Positions 50,759 to 58,908 of a stretch of DNA of 64,000 nt are shown here, piece by piece. The stretch is from Paenibacillus lentus. Lineage in GTDB: Bacteria > Bacillota > Bacilli > Paenibacillales > Paenibacillaceae. Made by a program: the position numbers and the translations under genes. The DNA lies in assembly GCF_003931855.1 (NCBI RefSeq), contig NZ_CP034248.1, positions 310,001-374,000 on the forward strand, in the 5' to 3' direction. Numbering within the stretch: the stretch's first letter is position 1; each line of letters starts with the position of its first letter. The notes under the pieces were generated by a model that saw only the letters and a program-made list of their open reading frames with translations, searched no databases and was not told the DNA's origin.

Positions 50759-50794
50759 TAAAATAAATGAAGCCATGCTGCTTCTTTTATTTTT
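50759..50794 (+). terminator. Terminator of malR
   Basis: AAATAAATGAAGC pairs with GCTTCTTTTATTT around CATGCT, with a T run. A second weaker hairpin, GAAGATAG/CTATCTTC (50711-50757), precedes it. Confidence 0.75.
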
Positions 50795-50803
50795 AACACT
50801 TTG

Positions 50804-50818
50804 TTCAAACGTTTGCGC
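50804..50818 (+). promoter_or_regulatory. Operator upstream of pgmB
   Basis: GTTCAAACGTTTGCG contains the perfect 10-bp palindrome CAAACGTTTG. It lies 18 bp before the pgmB start, next to the AGGAGGAG site. Confidence 0.6.
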
Positions 50819-50835
50819 TAAAAGGAGGAGAGGTT

Positions 50836-51498
50836 ATGACCTCAATCAAAGCTTGTCTTTTTGACCTGGACGGCGTCCTGGTCGACACCGCCAAATATCA
50901 CTATTTGGCTTGGAAGCGGCTCGCGGATGAGCTCGGTTTCACGTTTACCGAGCAGGATAACGAGAAGCTCAAAGGGGTTAGCCGCATGGCATCCCTGGAT
51001 ATTTTGCTAAGTGTAGGTCAGCTTGAGTTCGATGATGCTAAAAAGCTTGAACTGGCCGAGCGAAAAAACAGCTGGTACTTCGAATCCATTTCAAAAATGG
51101 ATCATTCGGAAATATTGCCGGGGGCGCTGGAGTTCCTCAAGGCCTGCCGGGAGAATGGCCTGAAGACCGCCCTTGGATCAGCTAGCAAAAACGCGATGAC
51201 CATTTTGAATAATACCGGCTTAACTCCTTATTTTGATGCCATTATCGACGGGACACATACAAGCCAGGCCAAGCCCGATCCAGAGGTATTCCTGCTTGGC
51301 GCCAAGGCCCTATCGGTGTCTCCTGAGCAATGCGTCGTCTTCGAGGATGCCGAGGCCGGGGTCGAGGCTGCACACCGCGCTGGCATGAGCTGCGTCGGAA
51401 TCGGCTCAGCAGATACACTAGGCAAGGCTGAACTTATCGTTCCTTCACTGCAAGAAATGACGATAGACCGTCTTAAGGAGTTAAATGCTGTTCGCTAA
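50836..51498 (+). CDS. pgmB: Beta-phosphoglucomutase
   Basis: 220 residues of the HAD superfamily. The nucleophile loop is LFDLDGVLVDTAKYHYLAWK, the cap has KGVSRMASLDILL, motif II is ALGSASKNA and motif III/IV KPDPEVFLLGAKAL with VVFEDAEAGVEAAHRAG. These are diagnostic for beta-PGM, which turns beta-glucose 1-phosphate into glucose 6-phosphate. The substrate is made by the maltose phosphorylase encoded 80 bp downstream, so the two genes form the maltose-use pathway. ATG 50836 with GGAGGAG. Confidence 0.95.
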   Translation: MTSIKACLFDLDGVLVDTAKYHYLAWKRLADELGFTFTEQDNEKLKGVSRMASLDILLSVGQLEFDDAKKLELAERKNSWYFESISKMDHSEILPGALEFLKACRENGLKTALGSASKNAMTILNNTGLTPYFDAIIDGTHTSQAKPDPEVFLLGAKALSVSPEQCVVFEDAEAGVEAAHRAGMSCVGIGSADTLGKAELIVPSLQEMTIDRLKELNAVR

Positions 51499-51578
51499 CT
51501 CACTTCTGTTCACGTTATAAGTCCGTGTTGAAAGTGCATTTTTTACCCTATTAATATCATTAAAAGGAGTCGATTATA

Positions 51579-53897
51579 GTGAAACAATACTTGAAAATAA
51601 ATGAATGGTCGATTATTGAAGAGTCCTTTGATCCAACGACACATGAAATATCTGAAAGTATATTCAGCATCGGCAACGGTTTCATGGGCCAACGGGCGAA
51701 CTTCGAAGAGAAATATAGCGGTTCCTCCCTGCAGGGAAGCTATATGGCGGGCGTCTATTACCCAGATAAGACGCGTGTAGGCTGGTGGAAAAATGGCTAT
51801 CCAGAATATTTTGCTAAAGTCCTAAACAGTACGAACTGGATCGGAATTGACGTTTTTATCAACGGAATCGAGCTCGACCTGGCGAAGTGCAAGGTTAGCG
51901 ACTTCGTACGCGAGTTGAACATGAAGGAAGGCACTTTGTCCCGCCGTTTTAAGGCGGAGCTTGAAGACGGCAAGCAAATTCAAGTAGATGCACTGCGTTT
52001 TGTCAGCATGGCTCGCCATGAAATCGGGGCAATCCGCTATACGATTACTCCGCTGAATTTCAGCGGCACAATTCGTCTTGTTCCGTATTTGGACGGCGAT
52101 GTGCAGAATAAAGACTCGAACTATGACGAGAAGTTCTGGCTTGAAGTAGAGAAAGCTGCTGCTGCAGATGTTTCATATTTGACGCTGAAAACGAAGAAGC
52201 TCGATTTCCATGTGACCTCGGTGATGGCGTTTGATGTTTTCAAAGATGGCAATAAACTGGACCTGAACCGCTCCCTCCAGGAACGTGAAAAATTCGTCTC
52301 CAGTGAAGTGGCTATTGAAGCTGCTGAAGGAGAACAAGTCACTCTGTACAAATATGTAGCTAATGTGACTTCTCGCAATCACGGTTTGGGCCAACTTGTA
52401 GAGGTCGGCAAAAAATTGCTCATCGAGGCCCAGGAAGCAGGGTTCGACACACTGCTTCGCGAACAGGTAGATACTTGGGCCGCCAAGTGGCGCGAAAGCG
52501 ACATCATTATTGAAGGCGATGTCTCTGCGCAGCAGGCGATTCGTTTTAACATTTTTCAATTGAATCAAACTTATACCGGGGATGACGACCGTCTGAACAT
52601 TGGGCCAAAGGGCTTCACAGGCGAAAAATACGGCGGTAGCACCTATTGGGATACAGAGGCCTATTGCCTGCCGTTCTACCTTAGCACTGCGGATTCCAGC
52701 ATCGCCCGCAACCTGCTCATTTACCGTTACAAGCATCTAGAGAAGGCGAAGGAGAATGCCCGCAACCTCGGCTTTACCAAAGGCGCTCTCTACCCGATGG
52801 TAACGATGAACGGTGAAGAATGCCATAACGAGTGGGAAATTACGTTTGAGGAAATTCACCGCAACGGTGCTATTGCTTATGCGATATACAATTACGTCAA
52901 CTATACCGGAGATAAATCGTATCTGGGTCAATATGGGCTGGAAGTGCTCGTGGAGATTTCCCGCTTCTGGGAAGAACGCGTCAACTTCTCCAAAGACAAG
53001 GGCAAATACGTCATGCTGGGCGTCACAGGCCCGAACGAGTACGAAAACAACGTCAACAATAACTGGTATACGAACCGGATCGCCGTCTGGACGTTGGAAT
53101 ATACACAGGAAGTTATGAGCTATTTGAAGGAGCATGAGAATGCTCGTTATTTGGAGCTCATCAACAAGCTGGAGCTGAAAGACGAAGAGGTTGCCAAGTG
53201 GAACGACATTATCGATAATATGTACTATCCGTACGATGAGGAGCTCGGTGTATTCCTGCAGCAGGATGGTTTCCTGGATAAGGAAATTATTCCGGTGAAG
53301 GATCTTAAGCCTGAGGATCTGCCGCTTAACCAAAACTGGTCCTGGGACCGGATTCTCCGCTCCTGCTTCATCAAGCAAGCCGATGTACTGCAAGGGATTT
53401 ACTTCCTTTCCGACCAGTTCGACCTGGAGACGAAGAAGCGCAACTTCGATTTCTATGAGCCGCTGACTGTGCATGAATCTTCACTATCCCCTTGCCTCCA
53501 TAACATTATCGCTTGTGAGCTGGGATATCAGGAGAAGGCCTACGAAATGTACCTGCGCACGGCGCGTCTGGATCTCGATAATTATAATAATGACACTGAG
53601 GACGGTCTGCACATTACAAGCATGGCCGGCACCTGGATGTCTGTCGTACAAGGCTTCGGTGGATTGAAAGTAAAAGATGATGCATTGCAGCTGCATCCGT
53701 TCGTTCCTTCCCACTGGACGTCGTTCTCCTTCAAGGTAATGTTCCGCGGAGCTCGTCTGAACGTGAACGTAACCGAAGATAACATTACAGTTACGAATGA
53801 GACCGATACACCAGCAGCTATCGTCATCTATGATCGCAGTTATACCGTAAGCGGTCTTGGTGAGGTGCAATACGCCAGATCTTCTGTGACAATTTAA
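51579..53897 (+). CDS. Maltose phosphorylase, GH65
   Basis: 772 residues, GTG start at 51579 after AAAGGAG. N-terminal beta-sandwich (SIFSIGNGFMGQRANFEEKY), then the alpha/alpha barrel with the catalytic Glu region NGEECHNEWEITFEEIHRNG and phosphate-binding HESSLSPCLHN. The HNE triplet after the catalytic loop favours maltose over trehalose or kojibiose as substrate, as known for GH65 enzymes. It splits maltose with phosphate into glucose and beta-glucose 1-phosphate, saving ATP. Forms an operon with pgmB; a terminator follows at 53911. Confidence 0.93.
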   Translation: MKQYLKINEWSIIEESFDPTTHEISESIFSIGNGFMGQRANFEEKYSGSSLQGSYMAGVYYPDKTRVGWWKNGYPEYFAKVLNSTNWIGIDVFINGIELDLAKCKVSDFVRELNMKEGTLSRRFKAELEDGKQIQVDALRFVSMARHEIGAIRYTITPLNFSGTIRLVPYLDGDVQNKDSNYDEKFWLEVEKAAAADVSYLTLKTKKLDFHVTSVMAFDVFKDGNKLDLNRSLQEREKFVSSEVAIEAAEGEQVTLYKYVANVTSRNHGLGQLVEVGKKLLIEAQEAGFDTLLREQVDTWAAKWRESDIIIEGDVSAQQAIRFNIFQLNQTYTGDDDRLNIGPKGFTGEKYGGSTYWDTEAYCLPFYLSTADSSIARNLLIYRYKHLEKAKENARNLGFTKGALYPMVTMNGEECHNEWEITFEEIHRNGAIAYAIYNYVNYTGDKSYLGQYGLEVLVEISRFWEERVNFSKDKGKYVMLGVTGPNEYENNVNNNWYTNRIAVWTLEYTQEVMSYLKEHENARYLELINKLELKDEEVAKWNDIIDNMYYPYDEELGVFLQQDGFLDKEIIPVKDLKPEDLPLNQNWSWDRILRSCFIKQADVLQGIYFLSDQFDLETKKRNFDFYEPLTVHESSLSPCLHNIIACELGYQEKAYEMYLRTARLDLDNYNNDTEDGLHITSMAGTWMSVVQGFGGLKVKDDALQLHPFVPSHWTSFSFKVMFRGARLNVNVTEDNITVTNETDTPAAIVIYDRSYTVSGLGEVQYARSSVTI

Positions 53898-53910
53898 GCT
53901 TTATTTAAAA

Positions 53911-53950
53911 AAGGGTGTCCCTAACCGTAATACGGTTAAGGGCACCCTTT
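53911..53950 (+). terminator. Terminator of pgmB-maltose phosphorylase operon
   Basis: AAGGGTGTCCCTAACCG pairs with CGGTTAAGGGCACCCTT; TTTCTCTG follows. Confidence 0.9.
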
Positions 53951-54050
53951 CTCTGTGCCGTGATGTGCATGGATTAGTGCAAACGAGTTGTGCTCTACCT
54001 GATGATGAACTACGGCCTACGGCTCAAGTGAGGGACGCTTCTTCGATTTC

Positions 54051-54100
54051 ATTACTTTCACTACTTTCACTACTTTCACTGGTTACACTACTTTCACTGC
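54051..54100. repeat. 9-bp microsatellite after the LOG gene
   Basis: ACTTTCACT-type units (about five copies, one imperfect) fill the 50 bp directly after the stop of the LOG gene on the minus strand. Confidence 0.75.
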
Positions 54101-54679
54101 TTACACCGTCCCCTTCCACTTTTTCTCTAAAATCTGCGGCTCGTAGGACTCCATCATTTGTAGTAATTCGGCAGGTTCCGAGGAAATATTGATTAAGCTA
54201 AGATGAGAAGAGTTCGAGAAGCCTTCATTGATGCTATGCTTGACCATTTGAATCAGGGGATCGTAAAAGCCTCGTACATTTAGAAGTCCAATCGGCTTCT
54301 GGTGAATTCCGATTTGAGACCAGCACAACACTTCAAACAGTTCTTCATACGTTCCAAAGCCTCCAGGCAAGGCAATAAAGCCGTCGGCTAGCTCCCCCAT
54401 TTTTGCTTTCCGCGCATGCATCCCGTCCACTTCGATCAACTGAGTCAGTTCGCGATGCACCATTTCGCCCGTGGACAATCCTGATGGCATGACACCAATA
54501 ACCTCTCCGCCCGCGGCCATAGCCGCATTAGCCGCTGCGCCCATGAGGCCGTTTCTGGAGCCGCCGTACACTAAACGATATTGATGCTCAGCCAAACAGC
54601 TTCCGAGTTGGGTGGCTGCCTGCCTATAGTCCTTATGTGAGCCTGGATTCGAGCCTGCAAAGACACAGATCGTTTTCAT
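54101..54679 (-). CDS. LOG family nucleotide 5'-monophosphate phosphoribohydrolase
   Basis: 192 residues. The Rossmann-like start [19 protein letters not shown] and the motif pair [20 protein letters not shown] and [20 protein letters not shown] (the PGGxGTxxE signature) define the TIGR00730/LOG family. These enzymes release bases from nucleoside monophosphates, including cytokinin precursors. A homologue (yvdD) also neighbours the maltose locus of B. subtilis, a conserved arrangement with no proven link. ATG 54679. Confidence 0.92.
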   Translation of the reverse strand: MKTICVFAGSNPGSHKDYRQAATQLGSCLAEHQYRLVYGGSRNGLMGAAANAAMAAGGEVIGVMPSGLSTGEMVHRELTQLIEVDGMHARKAKMGELADGFIALPGGFGTYEELFEVLCWSQIGIHQKPIGLLNVRGFYDPLIQMVKHSINEGFSNSSHLSLINISSEPAELLQMMESYEPQILEKKWKGTV

Positions 54680-55047
54680 CCCATCATCTCCTATTTCTAA
54701 TGGCTTAGCTTAATTCAATTTTTAATCTTCTGTATAACTATATTTTGTGCAACAGCTATTTTCAATATGACGGCGAGTTAATAACGCACTATAAAAATCG
54801 CTAAAAAACTTGGTATTGATACAAATTCCTTAGATGTTGAATTGTAGATCATATACACTTTGTATAATAACAAAAAAAGCAAGGACAATATTCAAATACC
54901 AAAACAATATCTGCGGAAATCTGTTGTGATTTAATTATTTTTAAATCATTTATTTTTCGGGGTTTTGCCCTTTCGATTTGATTTAGGAAACCTAAATTAT
55001 TTGAAGGTTCCTATTTACAACCTGATCTAAAACTCAAAATAACGAAA
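54680..55047. other. Intergenic region, AT-rich
   Basis: About 370 bp with no supported gene or repeat. It must hold the LOG gene promoter (minus strand). No operator-like palindrome of the maltose type was seen here. Confidence 0.5.
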
Positions 55048-55079
55048 AGACCGGGCAGTATTAAGTTACTGTCCGGTCT
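55048..55079 (-). terminator. Terminator of the cytosolic pullulanase gene
   Basis: AGACCGGGCAGTA (55048-55060) pairs with TTACTGTCCGGTCT (55066-55079); TTTTCG follows on the minus strand. Confidence 0.85.
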
Positions 55080-55105
55080 GGATATAACCACCTAAGTGGG
55101 TCGAA

Positions 55106-57085
55106 TTACCGTACTACAAGAACAATCATGCCGATCCCGTCCGCCTCCAGGCAATTGCCCTTCAGCTCCGTGACATGCTCGCCTCCGAAGCGCATGCTCC
55201 AGTCCCCCAGCTCGGGGAGTTCCACCCGAACAGACTCAGTCCTGGTATTATACAGCACATAAATGTGTTCGGCGGCATCTCCGCCAGCATGGTTCCGCAG
55301 CGTATAAGCTACACAATGCTCCGGCACCGGCTCAAAGTGCAAATGCTCGCGAATTTGCTCAGCGGTTCGCAGGCGAAAAGCAGGGTGACTCAGGCGTAAT
55401 GCAATCAGTTCCCGCAGATATGCTACGTTATCCTGGTGTGCCGCGCACCGCTCCCAGTCGAGCCAGTTCACCTCCACCGGGGATTTGTAGCTGTTCTCTA
55501 CTCCGCCCTTTGTCCTCATAAACTCCTGCCCGGCATGCAAAAAGGGAATTCCTTGGCTCGTCAAAATCATTGCCGAAGCCAAACGGTGCATTCCGATCCG
55601 GCGCTCCTCCGGCTCCTCGGATGTGGACAGCACGATTTTATCCCATAAGGTATGGTTATCATGACACTCGACATAATTCACCGTCTGGTCAGGCTCATTG
55701 GCGAAATTACGGATATGGTCATCATACGCAATGGCTCCTACGACTCCCTTGCGAATTGATTCTTCGAACCCGGCACCACCACTTATAAACCCCTTTTGAT
55801 CAAAATAGAATATATTCCCTTTAATCGCGTCCCGGTAGTCATCATTGAAATGCCCGAATCCAGGTAGTTTGGCCGCATTGTTCTGATGAGCCCTTTGCTC
55901 TTCTGGGAGAACGGTGTCCATGATCCAGCCCTCGCCAATCGTAATAAGCGAAGGATCTATTGCATCCAGGCGTCTTCGGATTTCATTCATTGTCCCTACG
56001 TCCATTAAGCCCATCAGATCGAACCGGAAGCCGTCGATATGATATTCCGATGCCCAGTACACCACCGAATCTACGATAAACTTCCTCATCATCGCTCGTT
56101 CAGAGGCGCATTCATTGCCGCAGAACGAACCGTCCGATAAGGTTCCGTCCTCTTTATAGCGCAAATAGTAGCCGGGCACAAGCTTGGTAAAATTAATTAA
56201 ATACCAATCATAGACGTGATTATATACAACGTCCATAATGACGCGTAGTCCGCGCTCATGCAATGCCTGAACGGTCTGTTTAAGTTCGGATATCCGCAGC
56301 CCAGGGATAAAAGGGTCCGTAGCATACGATCCTTCGGGAACGTTATAGTTCTTAGGATCATACCCCCAATTGTATTGGGGCTGGTCTAGCTTCGTCTCGT
56401 CCACGCTTTCGGTAGCATAATCGTAGATCGGCAGGAGCTGGACATGCGTCACACCTAGCCCGGTAATATGATCTAAGCCCGTTGCGATATTTTCCGGCCC
56501 TCTAGTCCCCTTCTCCGTAAGCCCGAGGAATTTCCCCTTATGCACGATGCCGCTATGAGGATGGCTGGACAGATCCTTAACATGCAGTTCATAAATAATT
56601 GCATCCACGGCTGCTTCAAAAGGCGGTTTTGAGTCATACTTCCACTGCTCCGGGTTAGTGCTTTGCAAATCGATTATGGCTGCCCGATCTCCGTTTACGC
56701 CTACGGCTCTAGCATAAGGATCGACTGCTTCATTCCAATCTTGCCCTACTTTAACACGATAGGTATAGAAACGCCCTTGATAATCGCCCTTCACGCTCAA
56801 TATCCAGGTGCCTTGAACATCTCGCTCCATAGCCAGCGTCTTTACAGGCTCTGCCTCGTTCCACCCTTCATAAAATACAACTTTCGCCTCCGAAGCCGTC
56901 GGTGCCCACAGTCTAAACTTGCTCTCCTTCGGCGTGTACGTTACACCCAGGTCATCACCGTCATAATAGAACAATTCATCAAATCGCTCATCGAAGACGG
57001 ATATTCCTCCAGTTACCGTGAGGTCACCATAATCAACGACGACGTCATGCTCTCGTTGTACCGCCAATCTATTCACTCCAATCAC
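55106..57085 (-). CDS. Type I pullulanase, cytosolic
   Basis: About 659 residues. CBM48 at about 30-135 (FYYDGDDLGVTYTPKESKFRL region), then GH13_14 with YNWGYDPKNYNVPEGSYA (about 238), GFRFDLMG (nucleophile, about 355), IGEGWIMD (acid/base) and VECHDNHTLWDKI. There is no signal peptide, so it debranches imported dextrins in the cytosol, as AmyX does. The start is uncertain: GTG 57085 and GTG 57076 have poor ribosome sites, while TTG 57067 has GGAG 8 nt upstream. Its catalytic part is a close relative of the pullulanase half of the giant surface enzyme. A perfect operator palindrome lies upstream. Confidence 0.93.
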   Translation of the reverse strand: MIGVNRLAVQREHDVVVDYGDLTVTGGISVFDERFDELFYYDGDDLGVTYTPKESKFRLWAPTASEAKVVFYEGWNEAEPVKTLAMERDVQGTWILSVKGDYQGRFYTYRVKVGQDWNEAVDPYARAVGVNGDRAAIIDLQSTNPEQWKYDSKPPFEAAVDAIIYELHVKDLSSHPHSGIVHKGKFLGLTEKGTRGPENIATGLDHITGLGVTHVQLLPIYDYATESVDETKLDQPQYNWGYDPKNYNVPEGSYATDPFIPGLRISELKQTVQALHERGLRVIMDVVYNHVYDWYLINFTKLVPGYYLRYKEDGTLSDGSFCGNECASERAMMRKFIVDSVVYWASEYHIDGFRFDLMGLMDVGTMNEIRRRLDAIDPSLITIGEGWIMDTVLPEEQRAHQNNAAKLPGFGHFNDDYRDAIKGNIFYFDQKGFISGGAGFEESIRKGVVGAIAYDDHIRNFANEPDQTVNYVECHDNHTLWDKIVLSTSEEPEERRIGMHRLASAMILTSQGIPFLHAGQEFMRTKGGVENSYKSPVEVNWLDWERCAAHQDNVAYLRELIALRLSHPAFRLRTAEQIREHLHFEPVPEHCVAYTLRNHAGGDAAEHIYVLYNTRTESVRVELPELGDWSMRFGGEHVTELKGNCLEADGIGMIVLVVR

Positions 57086-57100
57086 GAAATATCACGCGTA

Positions 57101-57116
57101 ACTTAAGCGCTTAAGT
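57101..57116. promoter_or_regulatory. Perfect 16-bp operator palindrome upstream of the pullulanase gene
   Basis: ACTTAAGCGCTTAAGT, flanked by GTA and CAC that extend it by two more pairs. Between the pullulanase start and the stop of the second LacI regulator, so it is placed to control the former. AAGCGCTT core as at 37623-37636 and 49350-49363. Confidence 0.65.
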
Positions 57117-57158
57117 CACCTGTATGAGCGGCATTATATCACCGCTCTATCCGAAGTG

Positions 57159-58235
57159 TCAATCCGCTAATTCGCAAATAGAAGGACCGACGAAATTATA
57201 ATCCTCAATTTCATCATATTCCCTACGGAGCAGCTTCTCCATAACGGCAATAGCCGTCCGAGCCTTATCTTCGTTATCATACACAATCCGCCGCACTCCG
57301 CTTGGGAGCAAGTACTCTGCCCCGGCATTTACAATCACGGTCATATCCTCGGCTTTCATATAAGGTGCTGCCATTACCGCGAGCCACTCATTAATGAAAA
57401 TCCCCGGGTTGCCCTGGTGAGCCCGAACATACTGCTCTAGTCCTTCCCGCGTCCCCATCTCATATACATACTCCGGTCGAAAATATTCCCTAACAACGCT
57501 CGTCATGCCTTCGTTATTGAACTTTCCGGTAACCAGAAAGGGCTCTTGTCCGGTAAGCAGCTCATTCACCCGCGCGTTGGTCAGCTTTAGTTCACTGTTC
57601 AATTCATTGTTTAGTTCATTGTTCAGTTCACTGTTCAGCATACTCATCTTTTCGACACTTTTCCCGCCAGCATTATCTGTATTACCCACCAAGGTTCGCG
57701 CAGCAATCATTGTCCTAGCCCGTTCTATCGCTGATCGATAGTCGGGCACTACCTTTCGGAACATCGTATCTGCGATATAGCTGTCAATGACGATAATCGG
57801 TACGGTAAATTTGCGTGAAATATTGAAAAAATGCTGCTCAGGCACATCAATGATAAACAGTGCATCCAGCGTTCTTTTTAAAATAATATCCAGCTCCACC
57901 TGTTCGCTGTCCGTTCCTGCCACGATCACATCGTAGCCCTGCTCATTCAGCAGCTCCTGAAGCTTCATCGTCAAGTCATAATATCGGCTCCTATGCCAGG
58001 GCTGATCATGGTGATTCTTAAGCGTGACAATCGCGACCAGCTTTGATGATGTATTCCCTACAAGGCTGCGTGCGGCCATATTAGGGACATATTGAAGCTC
58101 CTTGGAAATTTTGAGAATCCGCTGACGGGTTTCCTCGCTTATTTTCTGCTTCGTATTATTATTAAGCACATAGGACACCGTCGCCAAAGAGACATTAGCT
58201 GCCTCGGCAATATCCTTCATCGTCACCTTGTTCAT
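57159..58235 (-). CDS. LacI-family regulator with internal repeat, 358 aa
   Basis: Start chosen at ATG 58235 (GGGGG 8 nt upstream); the frame is open to 58331. The helix-turn-helix is VTMKDIAEAANVSLATVSYV with hinge TRQRILKISKELQYVPNMAA, then the sensor domain (LVAIVTLKNHHDQPWHRSRY, LDALFIIDVPEQHFFN). Around residues 220-240 a run of NSELNNELNNELNSEL comes from 12-bp tandem repeats, and the region replaces the normal sensor core, which looks shortened. It may bind the palindrome just before the downstream pullulanase gene. Ligand unknown. Confidence 0.85.
   Translation of the reverse strand: MNKVTMKDIAEAANVSLATVSYVLNNNTKQKISEETRQRILKISKELQYVPNMAARSLVGNTSSKLVAIVTLKNHHDQPWHRSRYYDLTMKLQELLNEQGYDVIVAGTDSEQVELDIILKRTLDALFIIDVPEQHFFNISRKFTVPIIVIDSYIADTMFRKVVPDYRSAIERARTMIAARTLVGNTDNAGGKSVEKMSMLNSELNNELNNELNSELKLTNARVNELLTGQEPFLVTGKFNNEGMTSVVREYFRPEYVYEMGTREGLEQYVRAHQGNPGIFINEWLAVMAAPYMKAEDMTVIVNAGAEYLLPSGVRRIVYDNEDKARTAIAVMEKLLRREYDEIEDYNFVGPSICELAD
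57590..57640 (-). repeat. 12-bp tandem repeat inside the LacI gene
   Basis: Four units of the type AGTTCAYTGTTC in the coding strand complement, encoding (N/S)(E)LN repeats. Units differ by single transitions only. Confidence 0.8.
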
Positions 58236-58552
58236 TCGTCGTTCCCCCACCAAATGGCTATTGGCCTTTTTCTTCTTATTATCATAGCCGAATGGCGAAT
58301 CTGGCACAAAAGCAGCGGAAAAAAGCAGCATATAGTAAATATAGTATGGATACCATCCCAGTATCCCAGCAGCCCAGCCGCCAAGCTAGCGCACCAAAAA
58401 AGAGGCTGCCCCTAAGCACAAGCTTGGTCGCCTCTATAAACGGTTTACGGCCTCTTATGCACCTATATCATCCAAAAAATTGGGAAATAACAGCGATCAA
58501 AGGAGTACGTATTTTCCCAACATCCATTTTAATAGTGCAACTTAATAAATGG
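58236..58552. other. Upstream region of the LacI gene with a terminator-like hairpin
   Basis: About 320 bp without a gene. AGAGGC (58401-58406) pairs with GCCTCT (58430-58435) and six T follow on the minus strand, perhaps a backup stop for transcription from the 58.9-61.1 kb gene. The LacI promoter must lie in the rest. Confidence 0.5.
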
Positions 58553-58888
58553 TAAATGGATTTATTGTAGTTAGTTTCTTTGGCAGGGCATGAAATGTAG
58601 ATTTAGATGGATTTCATGTCGTTAGAAAAAGAGAACTGGCCAATCATGAGCTGGATTCTCGATTCTAGCTGCATAAAATCCATCTAGTTCCCTGGAATAC
58701 TCTTTTAGAGCATAACTAAATACATGAACTCCATTTAGTGTACGACACAGCTTAGTGCACGCCGCTTATATAGAATTAGAGAATGGAGAGCAGACAAGTA
58801 AATAAAACGATTGAAGAAACGGATCGTTTTTTGAAAGGATAAGGGGCGCCCCTCGGTCACCTATGATGACTTGTGGGACAGCCCCTTC
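58553..58888. repeat. Dispersed intergenic repeat, copy 2 (about 340 nt)
   Basis: Partner of 27741-28115: starts AAATGGATTTATTGTAGTTA, keeps TGGATTTCATGTCGTTAGA, AAAATCCATCTAG, TTTAGAGCATAACTA, ACATGAACTCCATTTAG, GCTTATATAGA, GAAACGGATCG and ends in the GGGGCGCCCCTC hairpin. Spacing of the conserved blocks is kept within a few bases, while linkers differ. Confidence 0.75.
58843..58885 (-). terminator. Terminator of the DUF6359 gene, inside repeat copy 2
   Basis: GGGGC...CCCC (58843 on) pairs with the GGG...GCCCC ending at 58885, with inner GGTCA/TGAC pairs; TTATCCTTT follows on the minus strand. 24 bp past the stop at 58909. Confidence 0.75.
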
Positions 58889-58908
58889 GTATTACGAGGT
58901 CAAAAGCT

